A DNA stretch of 64,000 bases from UBA60 sp964587885 (lineage in GTDB: Archaea > Thermoplasmatota > Poseidoniia > Poseidoniales > Poseidoniaceae), in the NCBI GenBank assembly GCA_964587885.1, contig CAZPME010000007.1, forward strand, positions 1 to 64,000. The letters run 5' to 3'. The stretch's first letter is position 1; each line of letters opens with the position of its first letter. Shown piece by piece: positions 31,454-40,339 of the stretch. The position numbers and the translations under genes were made by a program. Below the pieces are notes generated by a model. The model ran no database searches. It saw only the letters and a list, made by a program, of their open reading frames with translations, and was not told where the DNA came from.

Positions 31454-34400
31454 ATGGGCACCCAAGTGAAGGCGGCAATATTCATTGCCATTCTCCTTTT
31501 CATCCAAGTTACTAACTCATGTTCCTCGGTTTTACCAACTGTCGAGGACTCGGATTATACCAGTGCACGCAGTGGAAATGGGATCGATATCAAGCCGACA
31601 GGATTTTCTTTTTCCTATCCAAATTCCGTCGACCAAGATAAGTATCAAATGTTTAGTAGCAATTATCCACTCGGGAGTTTTAACCGCGATGCAAACTTAT
31701 TTGTTGTTGATGGAATGCTCGACATTGACTTGAGAATTTCGATAACTTTAGAGAATATGGGCGTCAATACCAGCGGCTCATTCCCCAATCTGCTAGTTGT
31801 AGAACATGACGAATACACATACTTTGATTTGCTCAATGTTACTGTAAATTCTCCGAGTATTAATCCAGGCTCTACGGCTACAGTAACCTATACTTGGGCG
31901 CCGACATATTCTGGAAATCATACCATTAAGATGATTTCTCAGCATCCTTTAGATGATGATTCAGGCAATGATATTCTAAGTCGGCACTTGACTGTAGGAA
32001 ATCAATATCGAAACTGTGATGACTTTACTGGGTGGAGTGTTGGAAGTGGATGGTCATCAAACTCAGATGCAGCTATTTCCAAAAATGTTGCATGTCATAT
32101 CGGTAATGGCGCGTCGAATAATTATGGCAACTCAATGAACTCGATTCTATCTACTCCAGTTTGGGATTTCTCCGATCGACATCCAGCACCCTCTCGGGCA
32201 ATAGGTATGTCCTTCTTTGTCACGGGTTCTGCCCAAACTGGAGATGGAATATCGTTTCAAGCACGCAAAACTGATGGAACATGGCAACAAATCGGCGAGA
32301 TTTCAGGAACTATTGATTCAACTATTGCTGATGGAACCAGTTCATGGACAACATTCACTAATGCAGTTGGCGGACATAATCTACCCCTAGCACCAATCCA
32401 AGTAGACCATTTGCATTCAAATTCGCAATTTCGTTATGTATTTACATCAAATTCGGCAGGCACTGATATTGGTTATTGGTTGGATGAATTAATTTGGTAT
32501 TATGACCAAAGAGCCAGCATTGATGAATATGATTGGCGCATCGGCAACAATAATTCTAGCAGTGCTCAGCGTGGACAATGGACCGACCAAGTGATTACAA
32601 TTCACAATGATGGAAATATCTCCGACCGTTATGTTCCGGCAATATTGTCGTTGCCGGCCGAATGGGAATATTCAATTCTTCATGAAACCGGTGGAAACGT
32701 GAATTTGGCCACTGGAATTGAAGTGTTACCTGGCCAATCACATAATTTGCGCATCAAACTCAAACCCGGGCCAAATGCCACGGTTGGCCAGAACCCTTAC
32801 CAACTACAAATTTCCAGTCTTAGTGAAACTAGTCTGATTGAAACAAAGAATCTTGAGGTGTTGGTTGAGCCTTCATATGTTCCAGACATTGTAGAACAAA
32901 TTACTCCAGCTCTTTGTCCGCCAGGAAGTACCTGTGAATTTTATATTGGGATTGAAAACATCGGTGAAGGAAGCGGTGATTTTACGATCTCCGTAAGCAC
33001 ATTGAATGTTCTCTCAGGATGGACACTTGGTTTGGCGTGGGACCAAGATGCTACTTTGCTCATCAATGCTGGTCAAACCGTGATGGTGAAATTTGTCGTT
33101 AGCATTCCGTCTGATGCTGTTCCTGAATTGGAAAGTTCTGTTTGGTTGGAAGTTGTAAGTTCAAACGATTCTAGCAAGACAGATACAGAGTTAGTGAAGG
33201 CACGATCTTCAATGGTTAGCATCGCAGAAGTCAGTTATGATTTCTCCAATTCTATCGATGATGATTGGTCAATACTACCCAATTCATCAAGAGAACTGAC
33301 ATTTACTGTTTGGAATAACGCATCTCGTCTCGATAATTTCAATGTCGGGGCGACAAAACAAGGTGGAAGGGCTTGGACATTGACCCAACCCTCATTCCCA
33401 ACCCTTGCCGTTAATCCCTACTCGTCTTCGACCTTTACTGTCGAAATACATGCTCCTTCAACCGGCCAAGTTGGCGACTTGGGTCCAGTAATCATACCGC
33501 ATGCCACTAGTATCCTTTCAGGCAGCAATGCGACCTCAACTGCATTTGAATTATTGACGATTGAGCCAATTTATGATGTCAACCTATCTCTTATTAGTTC
33601 TGAGGATGAACTCAGTCCAGGAGCCAACTCCACCATCGCTGTCGAAATAAAAAATCAAGGAAATGGTCCTGTCGAAGTCGACTTTTCGGTGACTGGAATC
33701 CCTGCAGATTGGCAGATGGATATATTTGTCGAAGGAATATTAGCGACTGGATCTATTCATTTGAGCCCAACCTACGAATCTAATGATGTAAAGTATGTTG
33801 AATTAGTCATCTGGGTGCCTCAGGAAATCGGCCAAGGTGAAGAATATGATTTGACTATCAACGCTAATGTCGTGGATGGAGAGGACATCAACTTGGGTGA
33901 TAACCAACTCATCATTGTAGTGGAAACTCTTGGAGTTAAGCGGCCTGAAATCATTGGATTCAATACTTCAACCCAATTGGTTAGAGTTTCGGAAACAAAA
34001 ATTGTCGAATTTGAAATCCACAACATTGGCAACATTGTAGATTCTGGAGCACGGGCTAAAGTTCAAATTCAAACTCTACCGCAAACTGAAGGTGTTACGA
34101 TTGAATTCATGACAAAGAATCTCGAAAGCGGAAAAATTGAGGACAACCGCTGGCTTGGCTTGACTATCCCTGCTAGCGGAAATTTAAGTATGGAAATTCG
34201 AATTATTATTAGCGATCATGTACAAGTTGGGACTAATATCGCACTGACCCTAATTGTAGAAGGTGGTGAAGGTGAAAATGGGCAGCCGATTGTCAAGACA
34301 CAATCAGTTATTATTGAGGTCTATGAAAGGCGAGATGTAAATATTGACTATTTCATGAATGAAACTGCTGAAATCGGTCAATCTGAGGAATTGAATTTCT

Positions 34401-35170
34401 TGGTTTGGAGTAATTCAAGTATATCGGAGACCCTAACATTGACTCCCACAATACCCGAATTATGGAGTCTGAATTGTGATGGCTTGAATATTGTGGAAAG
34501 TTATGATTTTACAGTAGTCAAATCAGATGGATTACGCCCTTCTTCTACTGTAGTGAAATGCAAAATCATTGGCACCTCGGAAGCAGAATCAGGAAATGTC
34601 ACTTGGGTTATTTCCGATAATGAAAATAATATTATTTCTCAAGCCGAGCAACCTTTCTCATTTGAATCGTCAAGCAATAGCGGCAATAGTTTCTTATCAA
34701 TAAATTTGCAAGAAACAAAAACAATGGTTGTTGGAATCGTATCAATAGCAATCTTAGCAGCTATATCATTGCTTGTTTTGGCTAGACGGCGGCAAGAAGA
34801 CGGTGAAACTGAGGAAAAGAGTTTTGAGGATAGTGAGGCGGTTGGGTATGCTACACAACCGGTTAGTTCTCATGTAGAGAACGCTGCTTATTCACCACAA
34901 ACTTCAGCCCAAGTCCCAGTTCAACCCTTAGTACAACCACAAGTGGAACCTCTGGGTGCAACTAGTGGAATGGTAGAGAAAATTGATGGATATACGGTCA
35001 CAGAATTACTGGCTGCAGGTTGGACACAGGCGCAAATTGATTGGCGTCGTCAGGAATTACATAATCAAGTCATCCACCAGAGTGGAGCCGAAGTTGTTTC
35101 AGGACCACCTGTGGAGGAAAGTGGAGATGAATATTCACTTGGTGGTGCTTTTGCCGCTCTTGGCGGATGA
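31454..35170 (+). CDS. Giant surface protein with beta-sandwich repeats and cytoplasmic tail
   Basis: A 1238-aa protein. A signal peptide (AAIFIAILLFIQVTNSCSS) leads to a long extracellular part of tandem beta-sandwich units like CARDB/NEW3-type Ig domains; for instance SINPGSTATVTYTWAPTYSG and ELSPGANSTIAVEIKNQGNG show the repeated N-x-G pattern. An early region (about 190-350) looks like a concanavalin/MAM-like domain (SRAIGMSFFVTGSAQTGDGI). A membrane helix (VVGIVSIAILAAISLLVLA, about 1095-1113) precedes a Pro/Gln-rich linker and a helical element GYTVTELLAAGWTQAQIDWR. The function may be adhesion or ligand binding. It is followed by two small genes. Confidence 0.7.
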   Translation: MGTQVKAAIFIAILLFIQVTNSCSSVLPTVEDSDYTSARSGNGIDIKPTGFSFSYPNSVDQDKYQMFSSNYPLGSFNRDANLFVVDGMLDIDLRISITLENMGVNTSGSFPNLLVVEHDEYTYFDLLNVTVNSPSINPGSTATVTYTWAPTYSGNHTIKMISQHPLDDDSGNDILSRHLTVGNQYRNCDDFTGWSVGSGWSSNSDAAISKNVACHIGNGASNNYGNSMNSILSTPVWDFSDRHPAPSRAIGMSFFVTGSAQTGDGISFQARKTDGTWQQIGEISGTIDSTIADGTSSWTTFTNAVGGHNLPLAPIQVDHLHSNSQFRYVFTSNSAGTDIGYWLDELIWYYDQRASIDEYDWRIGNNNSSSAQRGQWTDQVITIHNDGNISDRYVPAILSLPAEWEYSILHETGGNVNLATGIEVLPGQSHNLRIKLKPGPNATVGQNPYQLQISSLSETSLIETKNLEVLVEPSYVPDIVEQITPALCPPGSTCEFYIGIENIGEGSGDFTISVSTLNVLSGWTLGLAWDQDATLLINAGQTVMVKFVVSIPSDAVPELESSVWLEVVSSNDSSKTDTELVKARSSMVSIAEVSYDFSNSIDDDWSILPNSSRELTFTVWNNASRLDNFNVGATKQGGRAWTLTQPSFPTLAVNPYSSSTFTVEIHAPSTGQVGDLGPVIIPHATSILSGSNATSTAFELLTIEPIYDVNLSLISSEDELSPGANSTIAVEIKNQGNGPVEVDFSVTGIPADWQMDIFVEGILATGSIHLSPTYESNDVKYVELVIWVPQEIGQGEEYDLTINANVVDGEDINLGDNQLIIVVETLGVKRPEIIGFNTSTQLVRVSETKIVEFEIHNIGNIVDSGARAKVQIQTLPQTEGVTIEFMTKNLESGKIEDNRWLGLTIPASGNLSMEIRIIISDHVQVGTNIALTLIVEGGEGENGQPIVKTQSVIIEVYERRDVNIDYFMNETAEIGQSEELNFLVWSNSSISETLTLTPTIPELWSLNCDGLNIVESYDFTVVKSDGLRPSSTVVKCKIIGTSEAESGNVTWVISDNENNIISQAEQPFSFESSSNSGNSFLSINLQETKTMVVGIVSIAILAAISLLVLARRRQEDGETEEKSFEDSEAVGYATQPVSSHVENAAYSPQTSAQVPVQPLVQPQVEPLGATSGMVEKIDGYTVTELLAAGWTQAQIDWRRQELHNQVIHQSGAEVVSGPPVEESGDEYSLGGAFAALGG

Positions 35171-35207
35171 GCGGCAAGGCTATTTTACCCACCCCGTAGC
35201 CAATCAC

Positions 35208-35381
35208 ATGGCGATGCCTGCTCTGTGGTACATTCTGTTATCTATAGTCTCAATTTGTGGTGTTGCAGTATGGTATGTTCGTAATTTCACTCGTAACCTT
35301 CAGTTGCTTCGAGTGATTGCTGGAATCGGTGCGGCAGCGATGGCAACACTGCTATTTTGGACTTGGCAAATGGATGTGTAA
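35208..35381 (+). CDS. Small membrane protein (57 aa)
   Basis: Two hydrophobic helices (WYILLSIVSICGVAVWYV and VIAGIGAAAMATLLFWTW) joined by a short basic loop (RNFTRNLQLLR). ATG at 35208 is the simplest start; an in-frame TTG at 35160, overlapping the giant gene, would add 16 residues. The next gene starts three bases later. No family is recognised; position suggests co-expression with the surface protein and PqqD-like protein. Confidence 0.55.
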   Translation: MAMPALWYILLSIVSICGVAVWYVRNFTRNLQLLRVIAGIGAAAMATLLFWTWQMDV

Positions 35382-35383
35382 TA

Positions 35384-35878
35384 ATGGATTTACCAGATAT
35401 TCTCGAAAGTGAATTGGCGGAGCAATATCCTACCCGATTGCCAGTTTGGTGGGCACGCCATGGAGTTGTTTCGACTCATCCAGTTGGCAAGGGGATTTCT
35501 GGTCGCAGAATAATTCTAAGATACCCCAAAAAATTCGGCAAGATAGAATCGATAGTACAACGGCTCCTGCGCGGTCCTAAGTCGATTCGCCGCCCCCTTG
35601 ACCAAATGAATAGTCTGCTTTGGGAATTGTGTGATGGTAGCCGAACTTTTGGACAAATTTGTGAATTACTAGACCAAACATTCCACGAAGATATCGCTCC
35701 AGTGGTCAAGCGTACTGCAACAGCAATTCATCAATTCCAGGAATTGGGATTGATGATAATGTTAGCAAGGCCCGAAGATAAAGTATGGGAGATTGGACCA
35801 GGCATCATCCCAAAGGGTCACGAAGATAACGAAGTAATACCAGATGATTACGACACCAGTCCACTTGTTGATGGATGA
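35384..35878 (+). CDS. PqqD-like peptide-chaperone domain protein
   Basis: A 164-aa soluble protein. Residues about 70-125 (RRPLDQMNSLLWELCDGSRT, then FGQICELLDQTFHEDIAPVV and IHQFQELGLM) match the winged-helix PqqD pattern: conserved N-x-x-x-x-x-W-x-x-x-D-G and a terminal E-x-G-L. PqqD-like domains bind precursor peptides and pass them to radical-SAM or other modifying enzymes. No such enzyme is next to it, and the N-terminal 65 residues (YPTRLPVWWARHGVVSTHPV) are unfamiliar. The stop abuts convergent arsC without a gap. Confidence 0.65.
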   Translation: MDLPDILESELAEQYPTRLPVWWARHGVVSTHPVGKGISGRRIILRYPKKFGKIESIVQRLLRGPKSIRRPLDQMNSLLWELCDGSRTFGQICELLDQTFHEDIAPVVKRTATAIHQFQELGLMIMLARPEDKVWEIGPGIIPKGHEDNEVIPDDYDTSPLVDG

Positions 35879-36232
35879 TTATAGCAGTTTGGAATTGTAA
35901 ATATTTTCTGGTGGGCGGCCAATGAAAACTTCAGTGCCATCATCGAAGATTGGTCGTTGCAAAATTTTCGGAATGTCGGCGATCAATTGTGAGATTGTTT
36001 CGGCTGAATTCAAATCATCAAGCGAATATCCAGTTTGCTTAAATGAATCATCACCAGTTCTCACAAAATCACATATTTCACCAGAATAGCGACTCAATAA
36101 ATCCACAATTGTAGCGGTTTCAACATCAGTCTTTAGATATTCAACCGTAGAGAAATCTATCCCACTATCATTCAGTATTTTCATGGCTTGGCGAGATTTT
36201 GAGCAACGAGGGTTGTGGTATAGTTCAGCCAT
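35879..36232 (-). CDS. arsC: ArsC-family arsenate reductase-like protein
   Basis: A 117-aa thioredoxin-fold protein of the glutaredoxin-dependent ArsC/Spx family. ELYHNPRCSKSRQAMKIL carries the catalytic Cys (C10), and the C-terminal IFDDGTEVFIGRPPENI contains the conserved GRPPE of arsenate reductases. Arsenate reduction is the family role; a general thiol-redox role is possible because no arsenite pump is near. ATG at 36232 overlaps the upstream stop by eight bases (ATGGCTGA), linking it to the FGE-like and FMN reductase genes. Confidence 0.8.
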   Translation of the reverse strand: MAELYHNPRCSKSRQAMKILNDSGIDFSTVEYLKTDVETATIVDLLSRYSGEICDFVRTGDDSFKQTGYSLDDLNSAETISQLIADIPKILQRPIFDDGTEVFIGRPPENIYNSKLL

Positions 36233-36995
36233 TTGATTCACCTAATGGTTCCCATACCAACCTTAATCCTATCCCATCCGATGTATGGCTTGCTCTAGCC
36301 TTACCGCGTGAAGAACTACGGCAGGAATATGACTCGTGAAACCAGCATCCACCTCTATGAACTCGCAAATCATCAAGACCATCGTCCAACCATGGTGAAT
36401 GGTCTCTAGGTGCGCCGTGATAATTGGGGTGCCATTGGTCTAGGCACCATTCAGATACAAGTCCGTGTACGTCATATAAGCCCCAATCATTAGGGTCTTT
36501 TTGACCCACCATTTTTGTCCTGGCGCCGGAATTTCCAGCATGCCAAGCAAATTGAGACAATTCCCTGTCTGCACCCACGAATGACCATTGAGTAGTTGAC
36601 CCGGCCCTAGCCGCACATTCCCACTCAGACTCACTAGGTAGGCGAAATCTTCCGCTTAAACCGAGATAATCAGATGTGAAACGCTGATTTAATTGCTCTA
36701 CAAAACTCATTGCATCAAACCACGAGATACTTTCAACTGGATACAACCCTGCTTCTATTCCTTCAGAGAATTTACTGGGATTGCTACCCATAACCATCAC
36801 CCACTCGGCCTGCGTAAGTGGCCTTACTGAAATGAAGAATGGCTGGGCAATCTCGACTTGTCTGGTTGGCCCCTCGTTTGGACTTGACTCGCGAGTTTCC
36901 GACCCCATCCTAAATATTCCAGTTTCAATCAATACAAAGGTACCACCAAACTCGGTGGTGAAGGAAGGCCGAACCTCAGCCATTCTATCACTCAT
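36225..36995 (-). CDS. FGE/SUMF1-superfamily protein without the catalytic cysteine pair
   Basis: A 256-aa protein with the formylglycine-generating-enzyme fold: TGIFRMGSETRESSPNEGP, FISVRPLTQAEWVMVMGSNP, VESISWFDAMSFVEQLNQRF, FRLPSESEWECAARAG, DVHGLVSEWCLD and HRGGCWFHESYSCRSSSRGK. True FGE has two close cysteines (RGGSFLC...YC). Here the first of the pair is His and only one Cys remains near the second position, so sulfatase activation is unlikely. The superfamily also includes EgtB-like and other oxidative enzymes. ATG at 36995 overlaps the FMN reductase stop as ATGA. Confidence 0.78.
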   Translation of the reverse strand: MSDRMAEVRPSFTTEFGGTFVLIETGIFRMGSETRESSPNEGPTRQVEIAQPFFISVRPLTQAEWVMVMGSNPSKFSEGIEAGLYPVESISWFDAMSFVEQLNQRFTSDYLGLSGRFRLPSESEWECAARAGSTTQWSFVGADRELSQFAWHAGNSGARTKMVGQKDPNDWGLYDVHGLVSEWCLDQWHPNYHGAPRDHSPWLDDGLDDLRVHRGGCWFHESYSCRSSSRGKARASHTSDGIGLRLVWEPLGESNG

Positions 36996-37552
36996 TCGGA
37001 TTGTGAAGAACGCCATTTTGCTGCTATTACTAATGATTCGGCCATAGCATCAACGCGTTCTTGCAATTTTTCATCTATGAGTTTGCCGTCCTCGGTAAAT
37101 GATTCCTTGACCTTGCCTACTGCAACCTGTTCTGGTATCGCCCAGCCATGCAACCACCTAACACAAATGCGCATTTGATTTAGGGTATTCGAATTTGCTT
37201 GTCCACCGAGGGTTGACATCAATGCAAATGCTTTACCACCAACATGGTCATTATAGAGCCAATCAAATGTATTCTTCATCACTCCAGACATGCATCCATG
37301 ATACTCTGGTGATGATACGATAAAGCCATCGCATTCCTTTGCCAAGGCTTGAAATTCTTTTACATTTGCATTTTCCCAGCATCCTTCTTCACCAACAAGA
37401 GGTAGTGGTTTCTCAACCAAATCCCATAGGTGTGTCTCTGCACCTGCATCTTTGGCCGAATCAAGCGCTATCTGAACTAGTAGGCCATTTTTTGAGGTCA
37501 AGCCATAGGAGCCTGAAAGTCCGAGAACCTTGACAGATGATGTGTTACTCAT
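36992..37552 (-). CDS. NADPH-dependent FMN reductase family protein
   Basis: A 186-aa flavodoxin-fold protein. VLGLSGSYGLTSKNGLLVQI is the FMN phosphate-binding loop and IVSSPEYHGCMSGVMKNTFD the flavin-ring loop; ALMSTLGGQANSNTLNQMRI completes the pattern. It is likely a quinone, flavin or chromate-type reductase. ATG at 37552 gives the family N-terminus. It is the first gene of a three-gene redox operon with the FGE-like and ArsC-like genes. Confidence 0.85.
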   Translation of the reverse strand: MSNTSSVKVLGLSGSYGLTSKNGLLVQIALDSAKDAGAETHLWDLVEKPLPLVGEEGCWENANVKEFQALAKECDGFIVSSPEYHGCMSGVMKNTFDWLYNDHVGGKAFALMSTLGGQANSNTLNQMRICVRWLHGWAIPEQVAVGKVKESFTEDGKLIDEKLQERVDAMAESLVIAAKWRSSQSE

Positions 37553-37665
37553 GGTGTGTCCACTCAATTGGGGTTGATACATTTTTCCAAATGCCAGCCC
37601 GTTACTTTGGGAGCATAGACAGGTAAGCCTTATTGATAGATGGTAGTGGTCGCAGTTTGGTTGCC

Positions 37666-39912
37666 ATGTCCGAGTCCGGCCCTACTAACACTGATATGCA
37701 CGATCTCTTGCGAGAAGTTCAGGATGGGGATTTTGAGGGAGTGGTGACTGCACTTCCAGAAAAGGAGGCATTAGTTGATGTTGCTGAAACCGAAGATATT
37801 GAATTGGAAGATGACTCTGCCAACGAAGAAAATACTCCTGCGATTTCGAATGTGAAACCACCTAATGATTCCTATGATATTGCTGAACTCCTTGATGCCG
37901 GAGAGTTAATGGCGCGGCAAGGTGATGTTGAAGAAGCACTTGCCGCCTTCAATCGGGCAATAGCCCTAGATCCAACTTGTGACATGGCATGGTTTAATCG
38001 CGGAGTATTACTTGAGGGGAATGGGGATACTCTTGGAGCACGTCAATCCTTTGCCATCACTCTTGACTTAAATGCCGACAACGGCCCTGCTGCTGCTAAT
38101 CTTGCCACTTTGCTCGACCGTATTGGCGAAACTAATGAAGCAGGACAATGGGCAAATGTTGCCCTAAGAACATATCCTGGCCATGCAACTTTACTTGATG
38201 TGCTAAATCGTGCTGGCATTGCACCTACTTCGGCACCGGTAGCCGAAGAACAGATACAGAGTTCGCCAGAGCCTCAATCTTCATCTCCAATAGTGGTTGT
38301 AGAACAGAAAGAATTAGTGAAGAGTGATGTAGAAGAAGAGGTTGAAAATCCGGTCAATTTTGACCAGTTGGTTGAGAATGCCACCGCATTACTTCGCAGT
38401 GGCGATGCGGATGGTGCATTGTCTCTAGTAAACGAACACCTTGAAGGGGCTGGGGCTGGGCATGCTGGGATTTGGCGTGTCGTTGCTGGTTGCAGGGGTA
38501 AAGGCGGTGATACTGAGGGTGCGATTGAAGCCTACAACAAGGCTCTTGGCATCGATAACAAGGACTCAAAATCATGGCATAATCTTGGAGTTCTACATCG
38601 CCGATCTGAGCGGAAAGATCACGCCTTGACATGTTTTTCAACTGCGTTAAAACTAGATGGGAATTATGTTAAGGCTGCAGATAACCTCCGTCAATTAGCA
38701 CTTGAATTAGGTAATTTGGAAATGGCTATTTCAGCATGGGAGTCTCTTCTCGAACTTGAACCTCAACACCCATCATCAGTCGAATTTGTCGAACTGCTTC
38801 TTGATTTAGCCAAGGGAGAATCCGATATCTTGCAAAACGATGGTTCAATTCCAACCACTATCCCTCAAGGTCCTGAGTTGGCTTTGATGGCCCTAAAACA
38901 TATAGGTGGGCAAACGGAATCAGCATTACTTACTGCTCGAGCGATGACCTTGTCCGGCAACCATATTGAAGCTGTATCGCAGTGGAAGGTTCTGCTGCAA
39001 AATGATGGAGAAAATGTCGACTATTGGAATGGCTTGGCCGATGCCCTAGAAGCTGCAGGGGATTTGGATACAGCCATAAAATGCCGATCCAAGGCCCGTG
39101 GATTTGGAGTCAGTGACGATGATATCAACTCTGCTAATACAGCCCTTGCTGCAATGTCGGTAAATGAGCCTGCACCAGTTACAGAAAATGTTTCACTACC
39201 AACAGAAATAGAGCAAGAACAATCTACTGCTCAAATTGAAATAAGTGCAAATGAATCAACACTTGAGGAGCAAAAAACGACTGAAGTTGATACAGAGACA
39301 ATTCCAACTGTGGCTGAACCCGCTGCTCAATTGGAAGAGGAAGAGGGGGTAGATGACTCGCAATTACTTCTCGCACCTGTCAAGCCGGTAGAAAAAGAAA
39401 TCTTGACTGAAGTCACTCCTCACGTCGATTTATCTGCTGCTGCTGCCGAAGCAGTAGATCGAATGGATGATGCAATCGTAACAACATATTCTTCGGCCGG
39501 TGTAAATAATGATATAGAATGGTACAATAGGGGGCTTTCGCTAATTTCTGATAAGAAATATCGTGAGTCACTTTCTTGCTTAGATAAGGCACTTGCTGTA
39601 TTCAAGGATGATGATGAGATGGTCATCCGAATACTTAATGCGCGAGGTAATGCTTTTTACTACCTTGAGGATTATTCCAAGACAATCGAAAATTATCATC
39701 AAGCCATGCTTATCAATCCATCATTAGTTTCCGGAAGAACCCTGTACAATATGGGAACCGCGTACGCAGAGATGGAAAAATTTGATGATGCGATTAAATG
39801 TTTTAATCAAGCATTGCCAAGAGGGTTGACTGAGGAAGAGCAGGCCCTCGCTAAGGAGCAAACGCGCCTTTGTACTAAATTGCGTAGAGAGAGTTTGCGT
39901 AAGTCATTATGA
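37666..39912 (+). CDS. Large TPR-repeat protein
   Basis: A 748-aa soluble protein with tetratricopeptide repeats in three groups: about residues 75-190 (AFNRAIALDPTCDMAWFNRG), 230-380 (AIEAYNKALGIDNKDSKSWH, then ALTCFSTALKLDGNYVKAAD), and 620-730 (YHQAMLINPSLVSGRTLYNM). Acidic, disordered linkers join them. The TPRs act in protein-protein interaction; no catalytic domain is seen. The ATG at 37666 is preferred over an upstream TTG. It is probably a scaffold of unknown complex. Confidence 0.8.
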   Translation: MSESGPTNTDMHDLLREVQDGDFEGVVTALPEKEALVDVAETEDIELEDDSANEENTPAISNVKPPNDSYDIAELLDAGELMARQGDVEEALAAFNRAIALDPTCDMAWFNRGVLLEGNGDTLGARQSFAITLDLNADNGPAAANLATLLDRIGETNEAGQWANVALRTYPGHATLLDVLNRAGIAPTSAPVAEEQIQSSPEPQSSSPIVVVEQKELVKSDVEEEVENPVNFDQLVENATALLRSGDADGALSLVNEHLEGAGAGHAGIWRVVAGCRGKGGDTEGAIEAYNKALGIDNKDSKSWHNLGVLHRRSERKDHALTCFSTALKLDGNYVKAADNLRQLALELGNLEMAISAWESLLELEPQHPSSVEFVELLLDLAKGESDILQNDGSIPTTIPQGPELALMALKHIGGQTESALLTARAMTLSGNHIEAVSQWKVLLQNDGENVDYWNGLADALEAAGDLDTAIKCRSKARGFGVSDDDINSANTALAAMSVNEPAPVTENVSLPTEIEQEQSTAQIEISANESTLEEQKTTEVDTETIPTVAEPAAQLEEEEGVDDSQLLLAPVKPVEKEILTEVTPHVDLSAAAAEAVDRMDDAIVTTYSSAGVNNDIEWYNRGLSLISDKKYRESLSCLDKALAVFKDDDEMVIRILNARGNAFYYLEDYSKTIENYHQAMLINPSLVSGRTLYNMGTAYAEMEKFDDAIKCFNQALPRGLTEEEQALAKEQTRLCTKLRRESLRKSL

Positions 39913-39949
39913 TGCGTACATTTTTTAATTACCACTCTTAGCCACTATT

Positions 39950-40339
39950 ATGAGTGATGCTGAATGTGGCACATGCCCAAGTGCTTCTCCCATAACCCAA
40001 ATGGAAGTTGCTGATGCCGTAATTGCAACGGTTACTCTTTCTGAAAAGGCCCATACAATGCTTGAACAAGCTCTTGGAGATTCATCGGCTAGTCTTCTCG
40101 TCAATGTTCTAGACGGGGGCTGTTCGGGCTTCATGTACGACCTACAATTAGTAGAGGAAACCGATGATTCTCATCAGCATTCCCTCGTAGATGGCATCAA
40201 TATTCTCATTCCCGAAAAGGTTAGTTCGATGCTTGATGGAATTGAAATTGATTACGAAGATAAATTGATGGGTGGGGGATTCAAAGTGAACAATCCCAAT
40301 GCCGACCGCACTTGCGGCTGTGGTGAATCATTTCGATAA
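39950..40339 (+). CDS. IscA/HesB-family iron-sulfur carrier
   Basis: A 129-aa A-type carrier. The core VTLSEKAHTMLEQALGD, LLVNVLDGGCSGFMYDLQLV and the C-terminal NNPNADRTCGCGESFR supply the three conserved Cys. An N-terminal extension (AECGTCPSASPI) adds two further Cys not usual in the family. It probably delivers Fe-S clusters, for instance to the radical-SAM enzymes in this window (QueE, the MqnC-like enzyme). It overlaps the convergent membrane protein gene by 12 bases. Confidence 0.9.
   Translation: MSDAECGTCPSASPITQMEVADAVIATVTLSEKAHTMLEQALGDSSASLLVNVLDGGCSGFMYDLQLVEETDDSHQHSLVDGINILIPEKVSSMLDGIEIDYEDKLMGGGFKVNNPNADRTCGCGESFR

Noticed and set aside
36225..36995. True sulfatase-activating formylglycine-generating enzyme
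   Set aside because: The catalytic cysteine pair is incomplete and no sulfatase gene is visible in the window.
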